DNA of 64,000 nt, taken from Prionace glauca (Eukaryota; Chordata; Chondrichthyes; Carcharhiniformes; Carcharhinidae). The position numbers were made by a program, and so were the translations under genes. The notes beneath the pieces are model-generated. The model was given only the letters and a program-made list of their open reading frames with translations, had not been told where the DNA came from and did not search any database. Location: positions 21,551,291 through 21,615,290 of the forward strand of contig CM075760.1 of assembly GCA_037974335.1 (NCBI GenBank), written 5' to 3'. Shown piece after piece: positions 1 to 10,600 of this stretch. Within the stretch, counting starts at the first letter, position 1; the number at the start of each line of letters is the position of its first letter.

Positions 1-99
1 ATAAAGAATAACGTTAGACATCAGTCGGGTGAAGAAGTTACCTTTTAGACTGGAGATGGGTAACATGAAAACAATTGTCCACAAACACAATCACTTCAA

Positions 100-272
100 T
101 CTAGTTTTGAAAACCAGCATGACTTTTGGACTGTGAGAGGAAACTGGCCCATTCTGGAAAAAAAAAACACGCAGATAGAGGAAGAAGGTTCACTAAGCTG
201 AGAACTGAACCCAGGTCTCTGATGGTGTGAATCAGTATTGCGAACCACTGTGTCAACATACTGCTCCATGGT
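100..272 (-). repeat. SINE fragment, HE1-like, tRNA-headed
   Basis: Read on the minus strand, this has a tRNA-like head (remnants of a GGTTCAGTTCT B-box-like stretch and a 'gtggtt...agca' A-box-like stretch), followed by the degraded core seen in the other SINEs of this window (the 'ctttggactgtg.gaggaaac' block). It is truncated and diverged, so it is old. The family assignment rests on similarity to the better copies at 52128-52412 and 4366-4620. Confidence 0.55.
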
Positions 273-526
273 TTCAACACAATGACGTACATTTGTAAAA
301 GAGTTTTCTGGGGAGTCCACAACATTGCCTCTCACTCAGCTACAAGTAAATAGCGCCTCTACCTGGTGGCGGTTCTGGAGGGTAAGAAGGTTGAAGGACT
401 AAACCCTGGCAGAAAATCTGGAGTGGAGTCCTGTAGGTGGTAGCCTGTCTCTCAGACAGTTCACTGACTATCCCTGCAGCAGAACCGGTAGCAAATAATG
501 CTGAAACCAGCATTTCATTGGTTTCA

Positions 527-830
527 CCCTTTGCTCTGGACAATACTAACAGTTGGCAGAGTGAGATCCTGATGCCTCAACAGTCCAGAATCTCGGTTAT
601 ATCTTCCCAGAACTATATCTTGGAGAGGAGACCATAGCATTGTGACCACCATTTGCATAACACAGGAAGAAACAGCAATCTAATACTCGATTGGCACAGA
701 ACACAAGTGCCAGGGTTTGCTTTGGACAGTGGGAGAAAGCTTCTGCTTTCATGAAATATGACCATCCATAGTACCAGTGCATTAGCTGCTGGCCCACTGT
801 GGCCTACTGGACCACTGAAGCTCATTGAGT
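527..830. repeat. Direct repeat, copy 1 (about 300 bp)
   Basis: About 300 bases here recur at 2685-2990 in the same orientation. Shared landmarks are 'ctggacaatactaacagttg', 'gcattgtgaccac', 'aacacaggaagaaac', 'ctcgattggca' and 'gtgggagaaagctt'. I see no coding frame and no terminal structure. The two copies flank the L2-like LINE remains. Each could be an unclassified dispersed repeat, or the pair could come from a local duplication. Confidence 0.6.
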
Positions 831-904
831 CCCCTCTCGGCAGGAAAGATATTAATCTACGCACCAGGTAAGAAAAGCTCAAACCAAGGCTGGTACAAAA
901 GAAA

Positions 905-2640
905 AGCCAAGAAGGCTGCCTTAATGTCAATCGCCCATGACTCTGACATCCAACATTGTGAAATGCATCAAAAGGTGAGTCATGGCATGAATCAAATCCA
1001 CTCCCCCAGATTGCCTGAATCCACTACAGTTCACCTATCTCCACAACAGGTCCACAGACACCTGCCGCTGGCCCTCCATACAATCCTAAAACACAGAAAC
1101 ATGTTTATTGACTACAGCTCAATGTTCAACAACATTATTCCTACGAAATGCATGTCAAAAATCTATGTCTTGGGGCTGGGTTCCTGCCTCTGCAATTGAT
1201 CTTGAACTTTGTAACTCACAGATAGCAATAAATAAGGGCAGACAACAACACCACCTTCACAAGCATCCTCAACAGTAGTGCCCCTCAAGGGTGTGTACTC
1301 AGCTCTTTATTACACTCCTTATACACCAATGACTGTATGGCCAAATTCCACTACAACTCGACTTCCAGGTTTGCTGATGACATCACTGTAGTGGGCCAGA
1401 TCTCGAACAAAATAAGAACATAAGAACATAAGAAATAGGAGCAGGAGTAGGCCATCTGGCCCTTCGAGCCTGCCCCGCCATTCAATAAGATCATGGCTGA
1501 TCTGTCGTGACTCAGCTCCACCTTCCCGCCCTCTCACCATAACCCTTAATCCCTTCTCTTATCAAAAACCCATCAACCCGTTTCTTAAAACTATTTAGCG
1601 AGGCAGCCTCCACCACCTCAACGGGCAGAGAATTCCAGAGATTCACCACCCTTTGAGTGAAGAAGTTCCTCCTCAACTCTGTTCTAAACCGCCCCCCCTT
1701 TATCTTGAGGCTGTGTCCCCTAGTCCTACTGTCTTTTTTGAGCGGGAAGAGTCTCTCCACCTCTATCCTATCCATCCCATTCATCTTCTTATACGTCTCT
1801 ATGAGATCTCCCCTCATTCTTCTAAACTCTAACGAGTACAAGCCTAGTTTATTCAGCCTCTCCTCAGAGCTCAATCCCCTCAACTCCGGTATCAGCCGAG
1901 TAAACCTCCTCTGCACTCCCTCCAGGGCCAAAATATCCTTGCGCAGGTGCGGCGCCCAAAACTGCACACAGTACTCCAGCTGCGGCCTCACCAATGCCCT
2001 ATACAGCTGCAGCAAGACCTCCCTACTTTTATATTCAATCCCCCTCGCTATGAAGGCCAGCATCCCATTCGCCTTCCTGACCATGATGATAGAGAGGCTG
2101 GTGAACTGGGACAAAGCCAATAACACATTCCTCAATGTCAACAAAGCAAAGGAGATAGTCATCGACTTCAGAAAGCAGGGTAGAGTACATGCTCCTGTCT
2201 GCAACATGGGATGAAGATCAATTGGTCGACATATTGAAGTTTTCAGGATTTCAGATCACCAACCACCTGTTCAGGTCCCTCCATGATAACCTTACAGTTA
2301 ACAAAGCGCACCAACTTCTCCACGTTCTCGGGTGTCTAAGGACATTTGGCATGTCAGCTATGCCTCTCACCAATTTTTACAAGTGCACCATGGAAAAAAA
2401 AACTTTCTGGTTGTACCACAGCTTGGTATGGCTCTAGATCTGTCCAAGACCGCAAGAAACTTCAAAGCCTCGTGAATGAAGTTCAGTCCATCACTCAAAC
2501 CTACCTCCCACCCATTGACACTGAGTACAATTCCCGCTGCCTCAGAAAAGCAGCCAGCCTAATTAAGGATCCCACGGACCAAGGACAAATTCTTCCACCT
2601 TGTTCCATCGGGAAAAAATAAATAAATGTTTTGAGGACAT
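905..2640 (+). mobile_element. L2-like LINE, reverse transcriptase and C-terminal part, interrupted
   Basis: The plus-strand translation gives degraded reverse-transcriptase blocks of the L2/Rex type. These are a FIDYSSMFN motif-A-like block near 1105-1135, a cap-block remnant near 1275-1320, and SRFADDITVVGQ (catalytic FADD) near 1360-1400. After the nested insertion the frame continues with DFRKQGRVHAP near 2165-2195 and a CTMEK/LYHSLVW block near 2385-2435. Many stops and shifts are present, so it is inactive. A CR1 fragment (1412-2087, minus) splits it just after the FADD block. Its 3' UTR probably continues at 3270-3440, beyond repeat copy 2 and a SINE. L2-like is my best family call; a Rex-type LINE is the alternative. 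Confidence 0.6.
1412..2087 (-). mobile_element. CR1 lineage B, 5'-truncated 3' end, nested in the L2-like LINE
   Basis: The minus strand encodes the C-terminal part of CR1 ORF2 (blocks VRPQLEYCVQFWAPHLRKD, GVQRRFTRLIPELRGLS, NFFTQRVVNLWNSLP, ERAGRWS). Then comes the 3' UTR with 'cgaagggcc.gatggcctactcc' and the terminal repeat of TTCTTATG units. It is nearly open over about 190 codons, so it is a young insertion. The same lineage occurs at 17176, 23372, 46391 and 62570. It is 5'-truncated, as expected for target-primed reverse transcription. Confidence 0.85.
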
Positions 2641-2684
2641 GCACCAAACGACTCATAGAATTCTTAAAGTGAACAATGAGTCCA

Positions 2685-2990
2685 TTGACCCTCTGGACAA
2701 TACTAACAGTTGACAGAGGTAGATCCTGATCCCTCGACAGTTCAGAATTTCTATTATATTTACCCAGGACAGAACCTGGAGAAGGGACCACAGCATTGTG
2801 ACCACATTTAACACAACACAGGAAGAAACAATAATCTCACACTCGATTGGCAGAAAATACAAGCGTCATTGTTTGCTTTCAACTGTGGGAGAAAGCTTTT
2901 GCTTTTAGTGAGATGCTGCCGTCCATAGTGTCCAATGTATTAGCAGCTGACACACTCTGGATTACTGGAGCACTGAAGCTTAGTGAGTCC
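2685..2990. repeat. Direct repeat, copy 2 (about 300 bp)
   Basis: Partner of 527-830, in the same orientation with moderate divergence. It lies between the L2-like coding remains and the SINE at 3040. No open frame is conserved between the two copies. Confidence 0.6.
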
Positions 2991-3039
2991 TGCACTGACC
3001 ACAATTCCACACAGCCTCGATCCCCGAAGTCCCACATAT

Positions 3040-3268
3040 TTTTCTCTAACATACATATCCCAGGGCTCCAATGGGGAATTTAGCATGGCCAAGATACCTT
3101 ACCTGCACATCTTTGGAGTATGGGTGGAAGCTGGAGTATCCGGAGGGAATCCACACAGATGCTGGGAGAAAGCGCAAATTCCACACAGACAGCGATCCAA
3201 GTCGGGAATTGAACTCAGGTCCCTGGAGACATGAGGTAGCAGTGCTAATCATTGTGCCTCCATGCTGC
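3040..3268 (-). repeat. SINE, HE1-like, minus strand
   Basis: The minus strand shows the tRNA-like head ('gcagcatggaggcacaatga' then 'ttagcactgctacct', B-box-like 'gagttcaattcccg'), then the core with 'gtgtggaatttgcgc', 'ggattccctccgg' and 'ccaaagatgtgcaggtaagg'. It ends in 'ccatgctaaattccccattg'. The order head, core, AT-rich spacer matches the other copies. Confidence 0.7.
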
Positions 3269-3269
3269 T

Positions 3270-3440
3270 GACTTAAGAAAAGCTGGTTCTCTGCTGCCAT
3301 CAGACATTTGAATGGATCTGCATCTCATTAAGTTGATCTTTTCTACATCTTAGCTACAACCGCAACATTGCATTCTATCCTCTCTCCTCTATGTACAGTG
3401 TGCTTTGTACAGCGCTCAGGAAACAAGATTTTCACTCCGA
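3270..3440 (+). mobile_element. Probable 3' UTR of the L2-like LINE
   Basis: The block 'ctctgctgccatcagacatttgaatgg', followed by 'gtacagcgctcaggaaacaagattttcac', resembles the 3' tail that follows L2-type ORF2 in fish and sharks. It is probably the displaced end of the 905-2640 element. No polyadenylation-type tail is visible. This is an inference from pattern memory. Confidence 0.4.
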
Positions 3441-3719
3441 TCAAAGCATTTCAGTTTTTCACATCTCAAGTTGGAACTTCAGCATGATGTCTCTGGCCTT
3501 ACCTGTGACGTTGTGCAGATAAAAGATGTACATGGGACGGGATGGTTGAGAATGAATTTACAAAGCTCACTGGACATTGGGGAGCTGCGAGATACTGGAC
3601 TTACTCAAAGTGAATCCTTTCAAGAGAAACACCACATGTTCTTGTAATAAGAGAAATCCCAATAGGCAATATGTGAGAATGGAGCTGATTTCAAAGTAAA
3701 AAGAAACTTCACTGGTGAT

Positions 3720-3806
3720 GATTGAATCTCAGAGATTGAACCAGGGTCCCTGACACTGTGGGGCAGTAGTACTAACAACTGTGCCATAGTTCCATCTAAC
3801 AAGGTG
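3720..3806 (-). repeat. SINE head fragment
   Basis: The minus strand reads as a tRNA-like SINE head ('ggcacagttgttagtac', 'cccacagtgtcagggaccc', 'ggttcaatctctgag'). The core is missing, so this is a short truncated copy. Confidence 0.5.
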
Positions 3807-3889
3807 TCCTGGAGACATCCGAGATCAAGGACAAGACACAAACATCATCAAATCCATGGCAGGGAAATAATTGAAAAACAATCTGAGGG

Positions 3890-5530
3890 AAAGAATTAAC
3901 ATCCGCTTCGAGAGTTGAGGATTTATGAAAAATAGTCAGCATGGCTTTGTCAGGGCGAAATCATGTCTAACAATTTGCTGGAATATATTGAGGAGGTGAC
4001 TGAATGAGTAGATGAGGGAAGCCTAGCCGATGTAGTATACATGGACTTCAGAAATGTTTTTGATAAATTCCGTGTGAGAGACTGAACAAGAAAATGATAG
4101 CTGAAGGGATCCAGGACAATTTGCAAATTATATTCAAAATTAGCTGAGAGGCAGGAGGCAGAGGGGAATGGTGAAGTTTGCTTTTGTGACTGAAGGCTGT
4201 TTCCAGTTTCGTTCCACAGGAATCAATGCTGGGTACTTTGTTGTTTGTAGTGCACATTGACATTCTAGACAGGAATGTGTGAGATATGATCAGTAAGTTC
4301 GCCAATGATACAAAAAATGGTGATGTGGTAAATATTGAGGAGGAAAGCCTTAGATTACAGGAATCATAGAATCCTACAGTGCAGAGGGAGGTCATTCGGC
4401 ACGTCGAGTCGGCACCGACCACAATCCCATCCAGCTCCTATCCCTGTAGCCCCATGCATTTACAATAACGAGTCACCCTGACACTACGGGCGATTTAACC
4501 CGGCAAATCTACCGAAACCACATGCCTTTGGAATGTGGGAGGAAACTGAAGCATCCGGAGGAAGCTCATGCAGACACAGGGAAAATGTGCAAACTCGACA
4601 CAGACAGTGACCCAAACAAGAAAACTAACATGCATCTTTGTTGATGTGAGCAGATGTACCAAGGAAACGCATAGACAAATAGAATTTAAACCTGAAAAGT
4701 GTGAAATGATGCATTTTGGGAGAACTAAAAGGGAAAAGAAATGCATAATGAACAGTAGAGTGTGAGGAATTCAAAGGCACAGACTGAATGTGGGGTGCAT
4801 ATATGAGGATCATTGAAGACAGCAAGATAGGTACATTAGGAGGTTAAGGCAACATTTAGGACATTTGCATTTTGCAGACACAACATAGAATATAAGAGTT
4901 CAGAGGTTGTGATGGAAGTGTGTAACATGCTGTTTAGTCCAGAGCAGGAATACTGTGTGCAACTCTGGTCATCACACTACAGGAAGGATGCAATTGCACT
5001 GGAGACAGTGGAGAGGAGATTCACCAGGATGGTGCCTGGCCTGGAGAGTTTCAGATGTGAGGAGAGGTTGGTTTGTCTGAGTTGGCTACCTTAGAGCAGA
5101 GACGGCTGTAAGGGGAGTGAGTGTGGGGGGTGGTGGTGGGGAGCGCTTTCAGATGGGGGGAGGGGACCTGAGCGATATGTACAAAATTATGCGGCACATA
5201 GATAGGACGAAACTTTTTTTTCCCCTTTAGTAGATGTGTCAATAACTAGAGGAGCGCGGATTTATGGAAAAGGGTAGATTTTTCTGTGGATTTGAGGAAA
5301 ATTATTTCCATCCACGGGGTGCTGGGATCTGCCGCTCAGGGCCTGAAAGGATGGTAGAAGCGGGGACAACCACAAGAGGCATTTAGATCAGCAATTCAAA
5401 CACCAGAGCATACAAGGCTGTGGATTGAGTGCTGGAAAATGCGATTCGATTGGATAGCTGTTTGATGACCAGTTCAGACATAATGGGTTGAAGGGTCACA
5501 TTTTGTGCCACCAAAACTCGATGGCTGTCA
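3890..5530 (+). mobile_element. Old CR1-type LINE, reverse transcriptase to 3' end, split by a SINE
   Basis: Plus-strand reading gives decayed CR1 ORF2. A block around 'cagcatggctttgtcaggg' (QHGFV) near 3940 leads to motif A ('acatggacttcagaaatg') near 4040. Next are a motif-C-like 'agtaagttcgccaatgat' near 4290 and, after the SINE at 4366-4620, 'cctgaaaagtgtgaaatgatg'. Then come the 'caactctggtcatcacactacaggaagg' block (4957-4987) and the C-terminal part to about 5520. Frames are broken many times. This is much older than the lineage A and B copies. Confidence 0.75.
4366..4620 (-). repeat. SINE, HE1-like, nested in old CR1
   Basis: The sequence begins with 'aatcatagaatcctacagtgcagag', the reverse complement of a TCTATGATT-type LINE-derived tail. 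It continues through the core ('ggaatgtgggaggaaactg', 'gcatccggaggaag') to a partial tRNA-like head near 4600. CR1 coding sequence resumes on either side, so the SINE inserted into the LINE after the LINE had landed. Confidence 0.75.
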
Positions 5531-5861
5531 CACCACCCTCAGCAGTGACCCCATCACTTAAAGCTTTCACTGCGTTGGTTGGGATACCAACCATGTTCTG
5601 AACCGATGTGGTTGCAAATGTGCAATTGCAGCCAGCAGTGAGCGGCCTGGTCTGAGAGAGACATCTGTCAGCCCTCTGCTGCTGCAGCTCGCTTCAACGC
5701 AATAGCTACCCCCAGATAGTCTGGAGCTGCAGCTCTTTGTGAGGAGCTCCCGAACGAACATAGCACCTACTCAGCCTCCCAACACTTGGACCAATCACCC
5801 CCTCCTTCCACCACAACAATTGCATGTGGAGTCACAGCAAGGCCCCCTCCCTACCCCACTC

Positions 5862-6190
5862 TGCATGCAGAGAGGCAGCGAGGCCTCCCTCCCCATCACA
5901 CTGTGCATGCAAAGAGGCAGTGAGCCCCCCTCCCAACTTCACTGTGCATGCAGAGAAGCAGAGATCCCCCCTCCTTACGCCGCTGTGTATGCAGAGGAGC
6001 ATCGAGACGCCCTCCCTAAGCCACTGTGCATGCAGAGGGGCAGCTTAGCCTCCTCTCTACCCCAGTGTGCATGCAGAGAGGCAGAGAATCCCTCCTCTCT
6101 ACCCCACTGATTGCGTGCAGAGTGGCTATAAGGCCCTCTCCCCCCACCAATTGCGTGCAGCGTGGCAGCAGGGACCCTTTCCCAACCAGC
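5862..6190. repeat. Minisatellite, about 41-bp unit, 8 copies
   Basis: The palindromic core TGCATGCAGAG (or TGCGTGCAG in the last units) recurs at 5862, 5904, 5945, 5986, 6027, 6068, 6111 and 6151, a spacing of 40-43 bp. Each is followed by 'aggcag' and a CT-rich stretch. Open frames across it arise from the repeat and show no sign of being a gene. It lies just upstream of the CR1 lineage A 5' UTR. It could be a host VNTR or part of the element's 5' region. Confidence 0.8.
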
Positions 6191-6645
6191 AACTACATGA
6201 CAGTGGAACGGGAGAAGCTTCCTAAAACTGGTGAGGGCAGTCTTTCATTTTTTTTAAGCAGGTGGTGTGAATATTGTCATGGATTCTTGTTGTTTCTGGC
6301 GAGCAAAGTCGAGAGGCAGCGATTTTTGGACATCAGAGGAGGCAGCAAACGGGTACATTTTTCTGTTCATTCTGTCTAACTTTTATTTTTAGTTTTTAAA
6401 GTTGCGAGTTTTTGGCGGTTTTTTAAAAATTAGTTAAAAACCGGAAGTCGTCACTAGGACGCTTGCCGGTAGTTGTAGTTTTTTTTTTCCGGGCCCCTAA
6501 CCCTATAAATTAGTGCAGAGAGGATACCCGATTCTCTACACTGGTAGAGAATCCCACCCTCCCACCTCCTCTAACCTAAATTATAAGTGTAGGTAAGTTT
6601 TCTTTTTAATATTTTTTATTTTTTCTGCTGGTAATTATTTCAGGG

Positions 6646-7569
6646 ATGGCAGTTCAGGCAGTGTGCTGCATCTCCTGTGGGATGTATGTGGTGAGGGACT
6701 CCAGTAGTGTTTCAGGTGGTTTTACTTGTAGGAAGTGCGTTAGAATGCAGCTTCTGGAGGAGCGTGTAAAGGAGTTGGAAGTGGAAGTAGAGAAGCTCCG
6801 CAAAATTCGGGATGCAGAGGTGGACATTGATAGGAGTTATAGGGAGTTAGTCACTCCTAGAAACCAGTCTTGGGTCACTGCCACGAGGAGAGGAAAAAAG
6901 AATGTGGTGGGACAATCCCCTGGGGCTGTTCCCCTCCAAAATAGGTTTTCGGTCCTGGAGGCTACAGTTGAGGAGGAATCAACTGGGGATAGCCAAAGGG
7001 AGCAGGTCTCTGGGGATGAGCCTACTGTAAAAGCTCAGGTGGTTAGGGGTAGCAAAAGATTAGGATTTGTCATTGGGGACTCCACCGTTAAAGGGACGGA
7101 TAGGAGAGTCGGTAATAATGATAGGAACTCAGGGCTGGTGTGTTGCCTACCAGGGGCTGGGGTCCAGGATGTATCAGAGAGGATATTCAAGACTCTCAGG
7201 GGAGAGGGAGATCAACCCCAAGTTATAATTCATGTGGGGACGCATGATATAGGAAGGCTAAGGGAAGGGGACAATAAGCAGAGATTCATGGAGTTGGGGT
7301 GGAAGCTAAAGGCCAAGTCAGACAGAGTGGTTATCTCTGGACTCTTGCCTGTGCCACGGGATAGTTTAGAGAGGAATAGAGAGAGGGAAAGCTTGAACTC
7401 GTGGCTGAGGGGATGGTGCAGGAGGGAGGGGTTCCAGTACTTGAGCAATTGGGGTTCGTTCTGGGGAAGGTGGGACCTCTATAAGAGGAATGGGATTCAC
7501 CTGAACCAAAGGGGAACAAATATCCTAGGAGGTAAATTTGTTAAGGTTATGCAGAGTGGTTTAAACTGA
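6646..7569 (+). CDS. CR1 ORF1 protein (zinc-knuckle, coiled coil, SGNH esterase-like)
   Basis: This is the 307-residue first ORF of the CR1 element. CR1 ORF1 proteins bind the element's RNA and often carry an esterase domain. The N-terminus has paired cysteines (C7/C8-x2-C11 and C28-x2-C31), consistent with a small zinc-binding fold. A heptad-rich stretch, about residues 36-55 (LLEERVKELEVEVEKL), looks like a short coiled coil. From about residue 140 there is an SGNH-hydrolase pattern: VIGDST (G144-D145-S146, serine nucleophile), HVGTHD (residues 196-201) and RNGIHLN (261-267). The usual catalytic-block residues are N in GTND and D in DGxHLN; here they are H200 and N262, so the esterase is probably inactive in this copy. 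The ATG at 6646 is chosen because it opens the frame just before the cysteine motif. Confidence 0.85.
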   Translation: MAVQAVCCISCGMYVVRDSSSVSGGFTCRKCVRMQLLEERVKELEVEVEKLRKIRDAEVDIDRSYRELVTPRNQSWVTATRRGKKNVVGQSPGAVPLQNRFSVLEATVEEESTGDSQREQVSGDEPTVKAQVVRGSKRLGFVIGDSTVKGTDRRVGNNDRNSGLVCCLPGAGVQDVSERIFKTLRGEGDQPQVIIHVGTHDIGRLREGDNKQRFMELGWKLKAKSDRVVISGLLPVPRDSLERNRERESLNSWLRGWCRREGFQYLSNWGSFWGRWDLYKRNGIHLNQRGTNILGGKFVKVMQSGLN

Positions 7570-7691
7570 TTCAGAGGGGGGTTGGGATCCTGAGTAGAGG
7601 GGGTAAAAGTGAGGGGGGCATAGATGGGGACTGCAATGCACGGCATTGCGGGGGAGGGGCGGAACAGGGTTTGGAATGCGGTTTGAAATGA

Positions 7692-10600
7692 GTATACTTT
7701 AATGCGAGGAGTATTCGCAATAAGGTGGATGAACTTGCAGCGTGGACCAGTACCTGGGACTTCGATGTTGTGGCCATTTCAGAGACTTGGATAGAGCAGG
7801 GTCAGGAATGGATGTTGCAGGTCCCGGGGTACAAATGCTTTAATCGGAGTCGACAAGGAGGTAGAAGGGGGGGTGGGGTAGCATTATTGATCAAGGACTG
7901 TATCTCAGTGTCTGAGAGGAACTTTGATGAGGACTTGTCTGTTGAGGTAGTATGGGCGGAGATTAGAAATAGGAGAGGGGAAGTCACCCTGTTGGGAGTC
8001 TTTTATAGACCTCCAAAAAGTTCTAGAGAGGTTGAGGAAAGGATTGCGGAGATGATCCTTGTTAGGAGTGGAAGTAATAGGGTAATTGTTATGGGGGACT
8101 TTAACTTTACTCATGTTGATTGGAATTGCTATAGCTCTGGCTCGTTAGATGGGTCAGTTTTTGTTCAAAGTGTGCAGGAAGGTTTTTTGACTCAGTATGT
8201 AGATAGAACATAGAACATAGAACATAGAACATTACAGCACAAACAGGCCCTTCGGCCCTCGAGCTGCGCCGATCACATCAACCCCACCAATCTATAGACC
8301 TATCTATAACCCCCAATCCCATTAAACCCCATATACTCATCCAGAAGTCTTTTAAAAGACCCCAGCGAGTTCGCCTCCACCACCGACGACGGCAGCCGAT
8401 TCCATTCACTCACCACCCTCTGAGTGAAAAACTTACCCCTAACATCACCTCTGTACTTCCCTCCCCGCACCTTAAATCTGTGTCCTCTCGTAGCGACCAT
8501 TTCAACCCGGGGAAATAGCCTCTGAGAGTCCACCCTATCTATTCCTCTCAACATTTTATAAACTTCTATCAGGTCGCCTCTCAACCTTCGCCTCTCCAGG
8601 GAAAAGAGTCCCAGCTCCCTCAACCTATCTTCATAAGGCATGCCTCCCAGTCCAGGCAACATCCTTGTAAATCTCCTCTGCACCCTTTCAATAGCTTCAA
8701 TAGGCCGACTAGAGGTGAGGCTATATTGGATTTGGTGCTCGGTAATGAGCCAGACCAGGTGCTAGACTTGGACGTTGGTGTGCATTTTGGGGAGAGTGAC
8801 CACAATTCGATTACGTTCACCTTAGTGATGGAAAGGGATAGGCATGAACCTCGGGTCAGTAGTTTCAGCTGGGGCAAGGGTAATTATGAGGCTATTAGGA
8901 GAGAATTAGGAAGCATTGGTTGGAATGGGAGATTACAGGGACTGGGAACATCCGAGATGTGGAGATTTTTCAAGGAGCAGCTATTGCGGGTCTGTGATAA
9001 GTATATCCCTGTCAGGCAAGGAGGATTTGGTAGGCCCAGGGAACCGTGGTGCACCAAAAAAGTTGATTCGTTGGTTAGGAAGAAAAAGGAGGCTTATGTT
9101 CGGATGAGGCTTGAGGGCTCAGGTAGTGCATTAGAAAGTTTTAGATTGGCTAGGAGGGAGTTGAAGAGGGAGTTAAGAAGGGCTAAAAGAGGGCATGAGA
9201 TGACTTTGGCTGATAGGATTAAGGAGAACCCTAAGGCGTTTTACAGGTATGTCAAGAACAGAAGGTTGGTTAGGACAAGATTAGGGCAAGTTACAGACAG
9301 TAGAGGGAAGTTGTGTGTGGAACTGGAGGAGATTGGAGAGGCGTTGAACCAATATTTCTCTTCGGTGTTCACGCAAGGGGACATGAATGTAGCTGAGGAG
9401 GACACTGGGGTGCAGGGGTGTAAAATAGATAGTATTGCAGTTGATACGGGGGATGTGCTGGATATTTTAGAGGGTTTGAAAATAGTTAAGTCCCCTGGTC
9501 CGGATGGGATTTACCCTAGGATTCTTTGGGAGGCAAGAGGGGTGATTGCGGAGCCTCTGGCTCTGATCTTCAGGTCGTCGTTAGTCTCTGATATAGTACC
9601 AGAAGATTGGAGGACAGCAAATGTTGTCCCATTGTTTAAGAAGGGGAGAAGGGACTTCCCTGGGAATTATAGACCGGTGAGTCTTACTTCTGTGGTGGGT
9701 AAGGTTTTGGAAAGGATTATTAGAGACAGGATTTATAGTTATTTGGAAAGTAATGAGTTGCTTAGAGACAGTCAGCATGGTTTTGTAGCGGGTAGGTCGT
9801 GCCTTACTAACCTTATCGAGTTCTTTGAGAAAGTGACCAAAGAGGTGAATAGGGGTAAGGCAGTTGATGTGGTGTATATGGATTTTAGCAAGGCGTTTGA
9901 TAAGGCTCACCATGGTAGGCTTCTGCAGAAAATGCAGATGTATGGGATTGGGGGTGATCTAGGTAATTGGATCAGCCATTGGCTAGCTGATAGGAGACAG
10001 AGAGTGGTGGTTGATGGTAAATATTCGTCATGGAGTTCGGTTACAAGTGGTGTGCCTCAGGGATCTGTTTTGGGGCCACTGCTGTTTGTAATTTTTATTA
10101 ATGATCTGGATGAGGGTATAGTTGGGTGGATTAGTAAGTTTGCTGATGACACCAAAGTCGGAAGTGTGGTAGATTGTGAGGAAGGGTGTCATAGTTTGCA
10201 GGATGACTTAGAAAGGTTGCAGAGCTGGGCTGAGAGGTGGCGGATGGAGTTTAATGTGGAGAAGTGTGAGGTAATTCATTTCGGTAGGAATAACAGATGT
10301 GTTGAGTATAGGGCTAACGGGAGGACTTTGAATAGTGTGGAGGAGCAGAGGGATCTAGGTGTATGTGTACATAGATCCCTGAAAGTTGGGAATCAAGTAG
10401 ATAAGGTTGTTAAGAAGGCATACGGTGTCTTGGCGTTTATTGGTAGGGGGATTGAATTTAGGAGTCGCAGCGTCATGATGCAACTGTACACAACTCTGGT
10501 GCGGCCACACTTGGAGTTTTGTTTGCAGTTCTGGTCCCCACATTACAGGAAGGATGTAGAGGCTTTGGAGAGGGTGCAGAGGAGGTTTACCAGGATGTTG

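Noticed and set aside
527-2990. A pair of direct repeats around reverse-transcriptase sequence, suggesting an LTR element
   Set aside because: The enclosed reverse transcriptase is of L2 LINE type, and the repeats lack the inverted dinucleotide ends, primer site and purine tract expected of LTRs.
5739-6379. Cys-rich repeated peptide (LCMQRGSE-like) upstream of the CR1
   Set aside because: Encoded by the 41-bp minisatellite, with the frame shifting between units; no evidence of selection on a reading frame.
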